A DNA stretch of 64,000 bases. Origin: Piromyces finnis (taxonomy: Eukaryota; Neocallimastigomycota; Neocallimastigomycetes; Neocallimastigales; Neocallimastigaceae). Position 1 is the first letter of the stretch. Each line of letters opens with the position of its first letter. Both the position numbers and the translations under genes were made by a program. Under the pieces are notes generated by a model. That model did no database searches and was not told the origin of the DNA. It was given only the letters and a program-made list of their open reading frames with translations. The stretch is taken from assembly GCA_002104945.1 (NCBI GenBank), contig MCFH01000027.1, positions 487,001-551,000 on the forward strand. Reading direction: 5' to 3'. Below are positions 1 to 12,059 of the stretch, in pieces.

Positions 1-463
1 ATGTAGCATTATCAAAGTATGGATATGATAAATCTTGATATTTCTTATTCTTTCCAGATTCTTTGAAATATATATTAACTTTTCTTTTATTCAAGAAACT
101 ATTTTTAATTACTCTTCTTACATACCATAAAATAAATAGACCTACTAAAGAATAGATCATAAGCTTTTTCTTATCAGCATTATCTAATGCTGTTTCAATG
201 GTAGTTTTCATGTATTCAACGCTCTTTTCAATTTTATTTAATGCATTAATAACTGTACCTTTGTATTTTCCATATTTTTGTCTAACAATTTTCTTTTTAT
301 TCTTCAATTCTTTGTATGAATAAGTAAATTTTTCTTTTTTCATTTTATCAACAACAGATTGCTTAATTTCAAGATCTCCACCTAATGAATGATCTATGGA
401 ATAAACATTTCCAATACATAATAATAATACAAATAAAAAAACGAGAGTACCGAATTTATTCAT
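1..463 (-). CDS. Partial small signal-peptide/membrane protein, 3' end outside window
   Basis: An open frame starts at the ATG complementary to 461-463 and stays open for 154 codons to the window edge, so the C-terminus is missing. It begins MNKFGTLVFLFVLLLCIG, a clear signal peptide with a likely cleavage after NVYS. A Lys-rich, probably helical segment follows (about residues 30-90), then a hydrophobic stretch KLMIYSLVGLFILWYV (about 108-123) that looks like one membrane span, then a basic tail. This predicts a single-pass secretory-pathway membrane protein with a charged luminal coil and a short basic cytosolic part. I do not recognise a family. No intron is visible. The base composition is clearly less AT-biased than the flanks, which supports real coding. 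The 1.8 kb upstream is non-coding. Confidence 0.7.
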   Translation of the reverse strand, partial: MNKFGTLVFLFVLLLCIGNVYSIDHSLGGDLEIKQSVVDKMKKEKFTYSYKELKNKKKIVRQKYGKYKGTVINALNKIEKSVEYMKTTIETALDNADKKKLMIYSLVGLFILWYVRRVIKNSFLNKRKVNIYFKESGKNKKYQDLSYPYFDNAT

Positions 464-2262
464 TTTTCCTTAATTTTTTTTTTCTTTAAAAAAAATATTA
501 TCAAGATAATCTTATTTTGTTTTTTGTTTATCTATCGAAAGTTCACTTATTTAATTTCTTTTTAAATATCGTTTGATTTTACTTTTATGAGTTTTTTTTT
601 TTTTTTTTTTTTTATTATACTTGATTTTGTTATATTAATGATTAAGAAGATAAAAGATTATATAAACTAGAAAATATTACTTAAATATATGGAAGATTTA
701 TTATAAAACTATTTATAAAATAAAATATTTTATAAATAAATATTAACTTTTAAAAGTAAATATAAAAAATAAGTTTATTTGATGGAAAGAAAGTAAAATA
801 GAAATTAAATGGAGAAAGAGAAAGAAAAAATTATTGAAAAATAAAAATAAATATCGAAACTATAAAATAAAAATAATAAATTATTTATTTCAACTATTTA
901 AAATGTTTTTTTTTTTTAAAAAAAAAATAAAATAAAATAAAATAAAAAAAACATTAATACTATAAAATCAATGAATTACCTTGTTCATTTACACACTTTA
1001 ATAATCTTAATTTTTTTTCATATGTATATAAAATTTACTTGTTAAATAATATTTATAGGATAAGATTTTAAAATATTTCGATAAATAGTATTTAATAAAC
1101 TTTGTAGATTTTTAAAATTAAAAAAACTTTTTTAAAATATATAAAATAACAACGATTTTACAAAAGAAAAAAAAACATTAATTATATATATATATAATTG
1201 ACAAATGACTTATAATTTTTCATATAGATTAAATAAAATAAAACAAGAAACGGAAAATTAATTTTTTTTAAAAAAAAATGGAATGATATTATATATTTCC
1301 ATTAAAAGAAAAAAAAAAATAGCTATACTACTATTTATATTATAGTTTTAATTATGAATTATTTATAATGCGTAGTTTTTTTAATTTCTTTTTTCATAAT
1401 TTTCATCTTTTTTTTTTCACTTTTAGTTTTAAAAAAAAAAAATATACAAATTTTTATAAAATATAATTATTATTGACACAGTAAAAAAAAAATAGTTTAA
1501 TTATTATAATAAACTTCAAGATAAAAGGTACTTGCACTCTTTTTTTTTTTTTTTAATGATTATTAAGCTTTATATAAACTTAAAAATATTTTGAAAATTT
1601 TAAAACTTCAAAAAAAAAAAAAAAAAAAAAAATTTGCTTCGTTAATAATTATTTTAATAATTATTATTAATATTTTCATGTTTCCTCATTTATATATAAA
1701 ACCTTTTTTTTATAATAATTTTAGTAAAATAAAGAATTCTGATAATTAAGAATATAAGAACAAAAAATAAATAATTGCTTATAAATCTATTCTTTCTTTT
1801 TTAATAACATTATGATAAATTTTCTTTTTTTTTTACCATAAAAAAAAAAGCAGTAAGAGATAAAAACTTTTTTATTTTTAAAATGCTTTCTTTATTATTT
1901 ATTTAATAGATTCTATTTTTTTAAATGTTCATTTATGATTTATAACAAGAAGAATTATAATTGTAATCAATACAATTTTATATAATCTGTTATACTGATA
2001 CTAATTAAATTTTAAAATTTAATTATAATAATATATGATCCAAAATTTTCCTTTTTACTTTTTTTTTTCTTAAATAATTTTTTAAAATAATTGTTATTAT
2101 TGTTATTAATAACATGATTAATTAATATTTAGGTTTTCTTAAATTAATCTGTTATTATGATTAATCAACCTTTTTCCTTTTTCTTTTTTTTTTGTTTTTT
2201 TTTCTTTTGGTTATAATCTGCATTATTATTTAAATTAATATGGATCAATGTTGCTCATTATT
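464..2262. other. AT-rich intergenic region
   Basis: About 1.8 kb of A/T homopolymers and short AT dinucleotide runs between the start of the edge gene and the 3' end of the SWIRM gene, both on the minus strand. I see no coding exon, tRNA or structured repeat. It must hold the promoter of the edge gene, but no recognisable motif stands out. Confidence 0.7.
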
Positions 2263-3741
2263 TTAATGTGCTCTTACTCTAGAACTTTTTCTATTTCTTT
2301 TATCAGGTTGATTATTTGTTAATATCCATCCGAGGTTTTGAAACCAATCATATAATTTACAAGTTTTATTAACATCAATGGGTATCCATTTTTGGGCATC
2401 CTTTTTTGAAAAAAAACCCATTTCTTCTCGAGCTGATATAAAAATATATTTAATATTTAAATATTGTAATGGAAAAATTCTAAGAGTAGAACATGCTTTA
2501 AGCTCTTCTTTAGACAATAGGTTATAACCAACTTCTGAACTAGATATATCCAAAGAATTTCCTGATTTATCAATGATATTATATTAAAAGGGATAATAAA
2601 AGATTACTATCATATAAATATTAAATAGTTTAAATATATCAATAAATTTTAAATTAAAAATCTTATTTCTAATTAAACTACGAAAAATATTCTTCATCAA
2701 AAAACTTTAATCATTTTAATTTTTATATATAAAATAAGAAAAATATTAAAATGTGTAATAAAATATTATATTCCATTTATTATTACTATTATTACTATTA
2801 TTACTATTTTATTATTCAATAGTAATAATAATTATAAATAATTATTATTTGTAATGTTTAAAGATACTATATAAATTAATGAAACGGTCTAAATACCTTT
2901 CCATACAATAGGTGGTATATAAGCATCTTCCTTAATTTTATATCTTTCTATATTATACAATTCATTCATTCGATTCTCTATAACATAATTATAAATATTA
3001 TTCATGATTTTTGTTTTTGATTTAAATTGTTGCGATAATGAATTTTCTTTTTTTGAAATCTTTTTCGGAGTGATAACTGAAGAAACTGATTTAATACTTT
3101 TAACTGGAGTGAGTGATCCTATTTTATAATTAAAGATTTTCATTGATACATAGATTACAATAAAAAAATGTTAGAATTATTAACTTTTTTTTTTATTATT
3201 GCTTAATCTATTTATCTATATATCTATATATAAATATTATAATAAACTTCATTGATTTTTTTTTTTTTTTTGTTTTATTAAAACTTTATAAATATTAATT
3301 TCATTTATTCTTTTAATAAAAGGGATACATACGACTTCTTCCTCTTTTATTAGTTTGCTTTTTTCCTTGTATAATTGGTTTTTGATATGAATATATATCA
3401 CTTGTAAAATAAAGTAATTTTTTAGGCTCTTCAGTATATGCTTCATAGACATCTCTATTACAATTTTTTTTTATTTTAAAATTATTTATTATAAAATAAA
3501 TTATTTAATATTAGTTTTATCATGTACTATTTTAAAGTAAACATTGATAAGAACAATATATATATATTATTCTTTCTATATATTATATAGTTTATTAATA
3601 TTTTTACAATGTTTGAATTTTTTGATTTTCTTTTTCAGCTTTACTCAAATTAGAAGAAATTGATCTTTGTGGACAGTTACATTTTCTTTTATGATATATA
3701 TGACGTTTACCAGTATTATCAGATAATATATTTAATTCCAT
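2263..3741 (-). CDS. SWIRM-domain chromatin protein, Fun19/Laf-like (4 exons)
   Basis: Model: exon 1 3608-3741, exon 2 3333-3454, exon 3 2897-3118, exon 4 2263-2561. Donors are GTAAAA, GTATGT and GTATTT; acceptors all end in AG; phases agree and give 258 aa. Exon 1 starts MELNILSDN. The middle is basic and Ser-rich. The junction of exons 3 and 4 rebuilds WKGNSLDIS, the conserved entry to the SWIRM domain, followed by STLRIFPLQYL, KDAQKWIPIDVNKT and FQNLGWI. IDVNK and GWI are SWIRM hallmarks. Known family: fungal SWIRM proteins such as budding-yeast Fun19 and fission-yeast Laf1/Laf2, the latter associated with the Clr6 histone deacetylase complex. The role here, nuclear chromatin binding, is inferred. 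An ADA2 C-terminus is the main alternative, but there is no ZZ or SANT domain and the WKGxxLDIS lead-in favours the Fun19/Laf type. It diverges from TRA2. Confidence 0.87.
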
Positions 3742-5151
3742 GATAAACTTATTTTATAAATACACCACTCCAATAAATCATCAATATTCTTTTTTTCTTC
3801 TTTCTTTTTTAATATAAAAGAAAATAATTGTCCTATTTTTTAACCTTTTACTTTTATTTTAAAAAAAATTAAATAATAAATTCTTAATAATTTTAATACT
3901 TTTAATTCATATAAACATATAATTAAACTATAGTAAAAAAAAAAAAATTATAAATCTTATTAAACTTTTCCCCCAATATTAACTAATAAATTTGATATAC
4001 ATCAATCATTGAAATTAAGTCATTTATTTACTTTAATTAAATAATTCTAAAAAGATTCAATTCATTTTACTATTAAATATCTTAATTTGATAAAATGGAC
4101 TATATATATATATATATTCATATTTATATAATACTTTGTTTAACAAGATATTTAATAATGCCTTTTTTTATTATTTCAAATAACATTAATTTTAATGAAT
4201 GTTCTTACATTCCTTTTTTGTTAAAAAAGTTTTTTTAAAGTTATATGGATATTTTAAACTTTTATGTAATATCAAAGTTTAGAAATAAAAAAGCATGTTG
4301 AATTAAAATTTTCCATAATTTAATTATTATAAATAGTTATATTAAAACTAGAAATTAACAATTTAATAACAATTTAATAAAAAGAGCATTATTATTAAGA
4401 ATTATTATTATGCTTTATCTATAGATTTGTATTATTAATTTTTAGGTAAAATTTAGACAATAATAGAAAAAATCATAAGTATAGGAATAAAAAAAAAAAA
4501 AAAGAGACTTTAATTTTTAAATAGATTATTAAAAATACATGCATTCAATTATTTAATTCATTAGATAATGAATAAATAAAAAGATTAATTGAATTAGATT
4601 CTTATAAAATGTTCTTTAGTGTAATTATAAATCATAATTTTTTGACTTTTAAAGAGTGGTGAAAATATAAAAAGTTTGATAATATTACTTTTAAAAATAC
4701 AAATACTTAAATGTTTTTATTTAATATTTGATTATAATTTTTTTTAATCTTTATAAACGCAAATATTATAAATCTTTTTTATATTTAAAAACTTCAAACT
4801 TATTTTCTTTTCAATAAATAGAAATAGGAATATCTCTTTTTAATCCGTTGAATTATTATTTCAAAATTGTTTTTTATTTCGAAATGTACACGTGTTATTG
4901 TCGTGATTTTAATAGATGTATGTTATATTTTGATAAATATTCTTTAATATTGTATTTATTATTATATAATAATTAATTTCCTTTGTTTATTTAATTAAAT
5001 TTACATTGATTTATGTATATTAAATTGATATAATATTTTATTATAATAAATAATAATAAAAAATAATATTAAAACTGAATATATATATATTTTTTTTTTA
5101 TTATTTATCTAAAGATTATTTAGTTTTAGATAAACCTTACATTATCCCAAA
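3742..5151. promoter_or_regulatory. Divergent intergenic region between SWIRM gene and TRA2
   Basis: A 1.4 kb AT-rich spacer between two start codons facing away from each other, so it should contain both promoters. I see no coding exon and no convincing motif beyond poly(A)/poly(T) tracts. Function is inferred from gene orientation only. Confidence 0.5.
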
Positions 5152-5530
5152 ATGGATCCAGTGGTAAATATTGAAAAAAATAAAATAAAATAAGATAAAA
5201 TAAAAATAAAAAAGAAGATTTAAAGAAGATCTATAAAGAAATTGAAATGTTTTTGATGGAAGGAATTAATAAACAATAATATATATTATTTAAAAGTAAA
5301 AATATTTTTAAGATTAATCCATTTTAAAAAAAAAAAGAAAAGAAAAAATCGTAAAAAGATTGCTTTGTAATTAGAATAGATAAAATAAAGTTTTTTTTTA
5401 TTTTTAATTATTGTTGTAATTATTATCATATTTGATAAACCATATTGAATAAGTTCAGTTTCTACATAATTTGCTTTCCCTTTTTTTTTTAAAAAAAAAA
5501 AAAAAATTGAAGATAATTAATCTATACATC

Positions 5531-5561
<31 letters not shown>

Positions 5562-7666
5562 AGAGAGTGAGGATAAATAGAAGAAACTAAAAACGTTTAT
5601 ATTATTTAAAATTTATTAATTTAAAATAAAACAAGAGAAACAAGGTTAACAAAAAAAAAAAAAGGGATGATATAATTATCCATCCGTTAATTCATTTATA
5701 TTATTTATAATAAAGTAATTTAAAATTAAGTAAAAATGTAAAATAGTAGAAGAATGAAATTAATATAATTATACTGGGATTAATTAGAAATTATATAAAA
5801 AATAAGTTGTATCTATTATTTTTTTTAAAAAAAAAAGATCAGAAGAGGATTGATAATTAAAATAAAAGTAAAATAAATTTTTTCATCTCTTTTTAATAAT
5901 TTTTATATTATTATTTCAAGAAGTAAAGAAACAAAAAAAAATAATAAAATTAAAAGAAAAAAAGAAGAAACGAACAAATCCTTTCGTTCTACTATATTTA
6001 AGTGAAAAAAAAAGGAAAATATGATATGAAAATGAAAGAAAGAAAAAAGAAAATAAAATAATAAAGAAAATTTAAGAAAATAAATCAAAATTTAATCAAG
6101 AATTTAGTATTTGAAAAAAGAAATATATAAATTAATTGTTGCCATTACCTAAAATAAATGAAAAAAAAAAAAAAGAATATAAAAAAATATTTAAAATTAG
6201 TTATGAGGTATAAAATAATTAAAGAATCATAATTAATACATAAGGCAATTATAATTAATATTTTTAATATATATTAAATATAATAAAATATTATCCTTTT
6301 TAAAAAAAAATTAATGAAAATGATATTTCAATTTCTTTTTTGCACTCTTTTTAAATTATACAGAAAAATAGAAAAGTATTCTTTAAAATTAACTTTTTTT
6401 TAATTCTCTTATTTAGCTTGATCAAGAAAAAGATAATTTAAAGGTTAAATCTCAATCTCCAGAACCTGGACCAGAACAAGAACCAAAACCAAGATCTCCA
6501 AGATCTCCAAAATCTCCTAGATCTCTTTCTCCAAGATCCCCAAGATCCCCAAGATCTCCAAGATCTCTTTCTCCAAGATCTTCTAGATCTCCACGTCCAA
6601 AATCAAAATCTCGTTCTTTATCTAAAAGTAGAGAAAGAGATAGCTCAAGACGTTCTCGTCGTAGATCATTTTCCAGAAGTAGAAGCAGAAGTAGAAGTCG
6701 CGATAGATACCGCAGAGACAGAAGAGAAAGAGATAGAAGTAGAGAAAGAAGAAGCAGAGGTAGAAGTAGAGACAGAAGCAGAGACAGAAGCAGAGATAGA
6801 AGAAGAAGGTATTTATATAATAAATCTTTTTTTTTTTTTAAATTTTGGGGAATAGAAATTAAATATTTTATCCTTTTTAATACATTTTAAAAGATCTCCA
6901 CCACCACGTCCATGGAGTCCACCAGAAGGTGTCACTAGAGATGCTCCAGAACCATCAAAGGTTTTAGGTGTCTTTGGTTTAAGCAGCAGAACTAGAGAAG
7001 ATGATTTAAAAAAGAACTTTGGTAAATTTGGAAAAATTGAAAAGGTCACCATTATCTATGATCAAAGAGTAAGTATATTGATTTTAATTCAATTTGTTAT
7101 TTTGTTATATAATAATAAATATAAATATAAATTAAAAAAAAAAAAAAGATGGAATAAGTGGTATTAATCTATCTATCTATATATATATATATTTATATAT
7201 ATATTTAATAATTGTGATCCATAAAATTATAACAGACCAAGGAATCACGTTGTTATGGTTTTGTCTACTTTGAAAATATTGATGATGCTACAAATGCCAG
7301 AAGAGATCTTAACGGAATTGTAAGTTCAAGTCACCAAATTTAATAATTTTCATAAACAAAAATTGATGTTTCAAATAAATTTTAGAGAAAGATATGAAAT
7401 TAATATTAACTAATGACTATTTTAATTTTATATTACAGAACTTAGATGGTAGAAAGATTCGTGTAGATTATTCTATTACTCAAAGAGCCCACAACCCAAC
7501 TCCAGGAATGTACATGGGTAACATAAGAAGAGATCGTCGTCGTGATTACAGATCATCACATAGAAGATATAGTAGAAGAAGTAGATCAATATCCAGAAGT
7601 CGTAGCAGAAGTAGATCTTCTCGTCACAGAAGAAGAAGTCGTAGTGGCAGTTTAAGAAGAAGATAA
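5152..7666 (+). CDS. TRA2: Transformer-2-type SR splicing factor (5 exons)
   Basis: Exons: 5152-5163, 6417-6808, 6894-7068, 7236-7319, 7439-7666, giving 296 aa with matching phases and GT..AG borders. The order is N-terminal RS domain (about residues 20-140, repeated RSPRSP then RSRSRD), one RRM (about 160-235) with RNP2 VLGVFGL and RNP1 CYGFVYF, the linker [13 protein letters not shown], and a C-terminal RS domain. An RRM between two RS domains plus the HxPTPGxYMG linker is diagnostic of Tra2 proteins. Length is close to the family norm (about 280-290 aa). It should bind GAA-rich exonic enhancers in the nucleus and promote exon inclusion through RS-domain contacts. Exon 1 encodes only MDPV and is followed by a 1253-nt intron, far longer than introns 2-4 (85, 167 and 119 nt). 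Confidence 0.95.
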
Positions 7667-8490
7667 ATAAATAAAAAAGAATAAGGAAAATCTTTTTTTT
7701 TTTTTTTTTTTTTACAATAAAGTACTCAATTTATCCTATTTTTATTTTAAAAAGAAAAAAAAAAAAAACGAGCATATCAAATAATCAAAACATTTTTTTT
7801 ATTCATTTTAAAACTGAACTATGAATGAACAATATTATTAAAAAAAAAAAAAAAACACTTTTTTTTTAATCCTAAATCAATGCAAATAATCCTATGTTTA
7901 ATATATTTTAAATATTTAAAGTATTCCTTTTTTTTCTTTTTTAATAATTTTTTTTTATCAATGATTATATTTTAATATGATTATATATTTATATCAATGT
8001 TAATATGTATAATTCTTTTTTTTATTTTAACAAAATATATTAAATAAAAAAAAAATGTATTTTTCAATTTTGCTAATTAATATTTATTTTAGTGTTTAAT
8101 CCCATTTTATTTTTAATAGTGTTTACGGCGCGGGAAAGAAAAAAAATATATATATATATATACATTTAATAATTGAGTTTTAATCTTTTTATGTTTCTAC
8201 ATTCAAAAAAAAAAAAAAAAGTTGTGTTTCGATTAAAAGTGAAATTAATAGATTTTCATTAAATGAGTACTTACACATAACTATTATTTCAAATAATGAA
8301 TTTAAAAAGAAATAGATTATAAAAAATATTTTTTAAACTATAAAACCACTTTATTCATATTACTTTTTAAAGGATTTATTTATTAAAAAAAAAAAAAAAA
8401 TATTTACATAAATTTTTACATAAATTTTTATAAATTGTTTTTTATTTTTTTTTTTTTAATTATTAAAACATTGAAATTTTTTTTTTTTTC
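7667..8490. other. Convergent intergenic region with one GC-rich motif
   Basis: Lies between the 3' ends of TRA2 (+) and the repeat-protein gene (-), so it holds two terminators/poly(A) sites. It is A/T homopolymer-rich except for GGCGCGGGAAA at 8127-8137, which stands out in base composition. No coding exon seen. Confidence 0.6.
8127..8137 (-). promoter_or_regulatory. E2F/MBF-like motif TTTCCCGCGCC
   Basis: On the minus strand it reads TTTCCCGCGCC, matching the E2F consensus TTTSSCGC. It is an isolated GC-rich block in nearly pure A/T DNA. Its position between two gene 3' ends is odd for a promoter element, so function is uncertain. Confidence 0.3.
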
Positions 8491-9813
8491 TTAATTTACT
8501 TCTTCATTTTCAACATTGGAAGCTGATAAATCTTTTTCTTCAGTTATTGGAACTGGAACAGTTTTTGAAACTGAAATAGTTTTTGAAGTAGATGATGGAC
8601 CATTACTGTTGGATAAACTATTTGGTGGAGATGGGAATTTCATATCACTATCATGGTTATTTTTGAATTCTGGTAAATGTCCTCCTTTCATAGTATCATT
8701 GAATTTTGGGAAATCTCCTTTCATTCCTTCTTTATTTGGTATTTCTTTCATTCCACCCTTCATTCCTGGTCCAAATGAAGTTGAATTGAATTGGGGTAAA
8801 CCTTTCATTCCACCTTTGTTTGATAATTCTTTCATTCCTGAACCAAATGAGGTTGAATTGAATTGGGGTAAACCTTTCATTCCACCTTTGTTTGATAATT
8901 CTTTCATTCCTGGTCCAAATGAAGTTGAATTGAATTGGAGTAAACCTTTCATTCCACCTTTGTTTGATAATTCTTTCATTCCTGGTCCAAATGAGGTTGA
9001 ATTGAATTGGGGTAAACCTTTCATTCCACCTTTGTTTGATAATTCTTTCATTCCTGAACCAAATGAGGTTGAATTGAATTGGGGTAAACCTTTCATTCCA
9101 CCTTTGTTTGATAATTCTTTCATTCCTGGTCCAAATGAAGTTGAATTGAATTGGGGTAAACCTTTCATTCCACCTTTGTTTGATAATTCTTTCATTCCTG
9201 GTCCAAATGAGGTTGAATTGAATTGGGGTAAACCTTTCATTCCACCTTTGTTTGATAATTCTTTCATTCCTGAACCAAATGAGGTTGAATTGAATTGGGG
9301 TAAACCTTTCATTCCACCTTTGTTTGATAATTCTTTCATTCCTGAACCAAATGTGGTTGAATTGAATTGGGGTAAACCTTTCATTCCACCTTTATTTGAT
9401 AATTCTTTCATTTCACCCTTCATTCCTGGTCCAAATGAAGTTGAATTAAATTGAGGTAATCCTTTCATTCCTGGGCCCTTCATTCCATCTTTCTTATTAT
9501 CTTTATTTCCGAAATCAGGAGTCATACCATTTGAATTTGGTTTATTTGAATTTGGTTTATTGGTTGGAATTGTTTTGGTCGAACTAATAGTTTTAGCAGG
9601 TTTGGTTTCAAGAGTTGGAATAGTTGTTGAAATTGGCATATCTACAGGCATATTTATTGGCATAGAAGCATCACCAATGATAGAGGCTGCTGTTTCATTT
9701 TCAAGAGTATTGATTTGTAATTCTTCATCTTCATTTACAATTTGAGGATAAGCTGAAGAGTAAACAGCAAAAGCAATAGTGAAAATTAAAGAAAGTAAAT
9801 TTGTTCTAACCAT
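8491..9813 (-). CDS. Secreted tandem-repeat protein, function unknown
   Basis: A single 440-aa frame starts with a signal peptide (MVRTNLLSLIFTIAFAVYSSA, cleavage likely before YPQ). A Thr/Ser/Pro-rich segment of about 70 residues follows, with tandem NKPNSN. The core, about residues 115-375, holds roughly ten copies of a 24-residue repeat with core GMKGLPQFNSTSFG followed by GMKELSNKG. The tail is acidic and Ser/Thr-rich. Nearly every repeat has the N-glycosylation sequon NST. There are no cysteines in the repeats, no transmembrane segment, no GPI-type hydrophobic C-terminus and no KR dibasic sites between repeats, so a Kex2-processed peptide precursor is unlikely. An extracellular or wall-associated repetitive glycoprotein is the best guess. 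No intron is needed. The family is not recognised. Confidence 0.8.
   Translation of the reverse strand: MVRTNLLSLIFTIAFAVYSSAYPQIVNEDEELQINTLENETAASIIGDASMPINMPVDMPISTTIPTLETKPAKTISSTKTIPTNKPNSNKPNSNGMTPDFGNKDNKKDGMKGPGMKGLPQFNSTSFGPGMKGEMKELSNKGGMKGLPQFNSTTFGSGMKELSNKGGMKGLPQFNSTSFGSGMKELSNKGGMKGLPQFNSTSFGPGMKELSNKGGMKGLPQFNSTSFGPGMKELSNKGGMKGLPQFNSTSFGSGMKELSNKGGMKGLPQFNSTSFGPGMKELSNKGGMKGLLQFNSTSFGPGMKELSNKGGMKGLPQFNSTSFGSGMKELSNKGGMKGLPQFNSTSFGPGMKGGMKEIPNKEGMKGDFPKFNDTMKGGHLPEFKNNHDSDMKFPSPPNSLSNSNGPSSTSKTISVSKTVPVPITEEKDLSASNVENEEVN
8755..9460. repeat. 72-bp in-frame tandem repeat inside the secreted-protein gene
   Basis: About ten copies of a 72-bp unit differ by only a few bases, chiefly GGTCCA versus GAACCA (Pro or Ser after FG). 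First and last copies carry extra short insertions. Near identity at synonymous positions indicates recent expansion or gene conversion. Because 72 is a multiple of three, the complement also stays open in one frame. Confidence 0.95.
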
Positions 9814-10579
9814 TGTTTTCTCTAATCTATATAAAAAATTTTTTTAATCTATATACAAATATATTCTTATATTTTTTTACAAAAAATTTTATAAAAGTAT
9901 TCTATACAACAAGGATTTAATTATTTTTAAAATATTTATTTTATTAAATAAAAAAGAAAAGAAAAGAAAATATTCATGCTTTTATATTCAAAGAGAAAAA
10001 ATATTATATATAAAATATGATATTAATATGCCTTTAAGTAATTAGTAATAGTATTAAAAATTAAAAAAAAAGACACTATAATAAAAAAAATGAGTAATAC
10101 TAATCAGAACCAATAAAATATTTATTAAATCATAATTTTTTTTTTTTTTCATTTTATTTTTTATAATAATTATATTTTAATTCCTTTTATTAATTAATTA
10201 AAAATGAATTTGTTTTTATTATTTAATAAAAACAAATCCATTTTTACCGCACATTTACTCTAAAATACAATAGTTCTATAAAAAGTTTATATATAGCATT
10301 TTTAATGCCTATTTTTTTAATTTTTTTAACAAAGATGGGTGGTTGTGATTTATGATAAATTTATGATGTTTTTATTTTGTGTCACCTAAAGGAATAATGA
10401 TATTAATTTATTTTTTAATATAATTTAAATTAAATTTTATTCATATTTTTATTGTTGTGAAACAGGCTAAAAAATAAAGTTTATTAAAAAAAAAAAAAAA
10501 GTAAAATAATATCATTGCGTTTTAAAAATAAATGCCAACAAATTATTAAACTTTTTAATAATATCATTATTATCATTAT

Positions 10580-10614
<35 letters not shown>

Positions 10615-12059
10615 TATATATAGTTAATGCTCACTTAACTATTATTTAAAATTTTATTAAGAGTAGAGTAGTAATAAAAACATAATGTAACCTAATATTA
10701 ATATTTTTATCTTTTTTAAATATTTTAATATTTGGTAATTAAGAGGAAAAATAATACGATATTACAGTATTATTAATTATAATATAAATGGTTTATTTTT
10801 AACTAATTATTTATTATTTTCTTGGAAAATTAGATAATAAAATTATATGAAAAATAGCATTTAATATTTTCTTTTTTTATTTATTGGTTCTGATACTATT
10901 TTAATACTATTACTCTTTTTTTTTTTTTTTTTATTAATTATTATGATTAATTATTATTATTATTATTATTATTTTGATTTGATCTATATATAGGTTATAA
11001 TTATTATTTCATTACTTTTTTATATTTATATTTATTTTTATCACTTATATTGTAATAACTCTTTTTTTATATATATTTTATTAATAATTATTCCTACGTT
11101 TATATATATATATATATATATATAATAATTATTCCTTTTTGTCTTTTTACTATTTTTAAATTTTAATATTCTATCCATTTAATATAATAATAAAAAAAAA
11201 TTATGAAATAATAAAAATTAATAATAACTAAATATATTTTAAAAAAAAAAAAAAAAAGATGGTTTTTAAATAAATTATCCATTTCTAAAAAGTTTTTTTT
11301 TTTTTTTATGATTTCCATTAATTTGATCCACCTTCTTTATTAATTTTTATAGGTATTATTTTTACTTATTTTTACTGCCATACCTCTATGAAAATTTACC
11401 AAAAAATCAAATATATATTTATATTTAATGAAAAATGACTTTTAACAAAATTTCCATTGTATTTTCTATATTAAAAATATAATAGAAAAACCATCAATTC
11501 CATTTATTGTACATTTATAAAAAAAAAAAAAAATAGGAATTGAATATTATCTCTCTCTTTGTGGTTATAAGAACCACCTAATTCCACAATATACCTATTT
11601 ATATTAATTTTTAATTATTTAAACGTTATTCAGAATGCCACTAATACATATCGTTTTATATTTTATTAGTCTTAATAATTGATACTCTTTTTTTTTTAAA
11701 AAAAAATGACTCAAATAAAGAAATAAGGATGAATTAAAAATAAAAAAAAGGAAAAGGAAAAGGAATGAAAAGAAAAATCATAAATCATATATACTAATAA
11801 TTGGTAATTGCGAGCTACTAACAATTAAAAGGAATTTTTTTTTTTTTTTTTTAATAAGAAAAACCTTGCGATTCCTATCTACCTATGAAAAAAAAAAGTA
11901 TTTTTTAAACTAAGAAGATAACCAATACACTTTTTTCTTTCATTTATTTATTTAATCTTTATTTAATCTGTGATTATACATATTGATATAATATAAATAA
12001 AAAATAATAAAATATAAAGATATAAATATAAAATAAAATAATTATTTTAAGTTGCATAA
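9814..12059. other. AT-rich intergenic region
   Basis: About 2.2 kb upstream of the repeat-protein gene. It contains many poly(A)/poly(T) tracts, TTA microsatellites near 10945-10975 and a TA run near 11100. No coding exon, RNA gene or strong motif seen. The promoter of the 8491-9813 gene should lie at its left end. Confidence 0.7.

Noticed and set aside
5903-6088. Phe/Leu-rich minus-strand frame
   Set aside because: Lies inside TRA2 intron 1 and reflects A-rich sequence on the plus strand.
8516-9454. Plus-strand 312-codon open frame across the 72-bp repeats
   Set aside because: It is the complement of the secreted repeat protein and stays open only because the period is a multiple of three. 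It has no signal peptide and no independent support.
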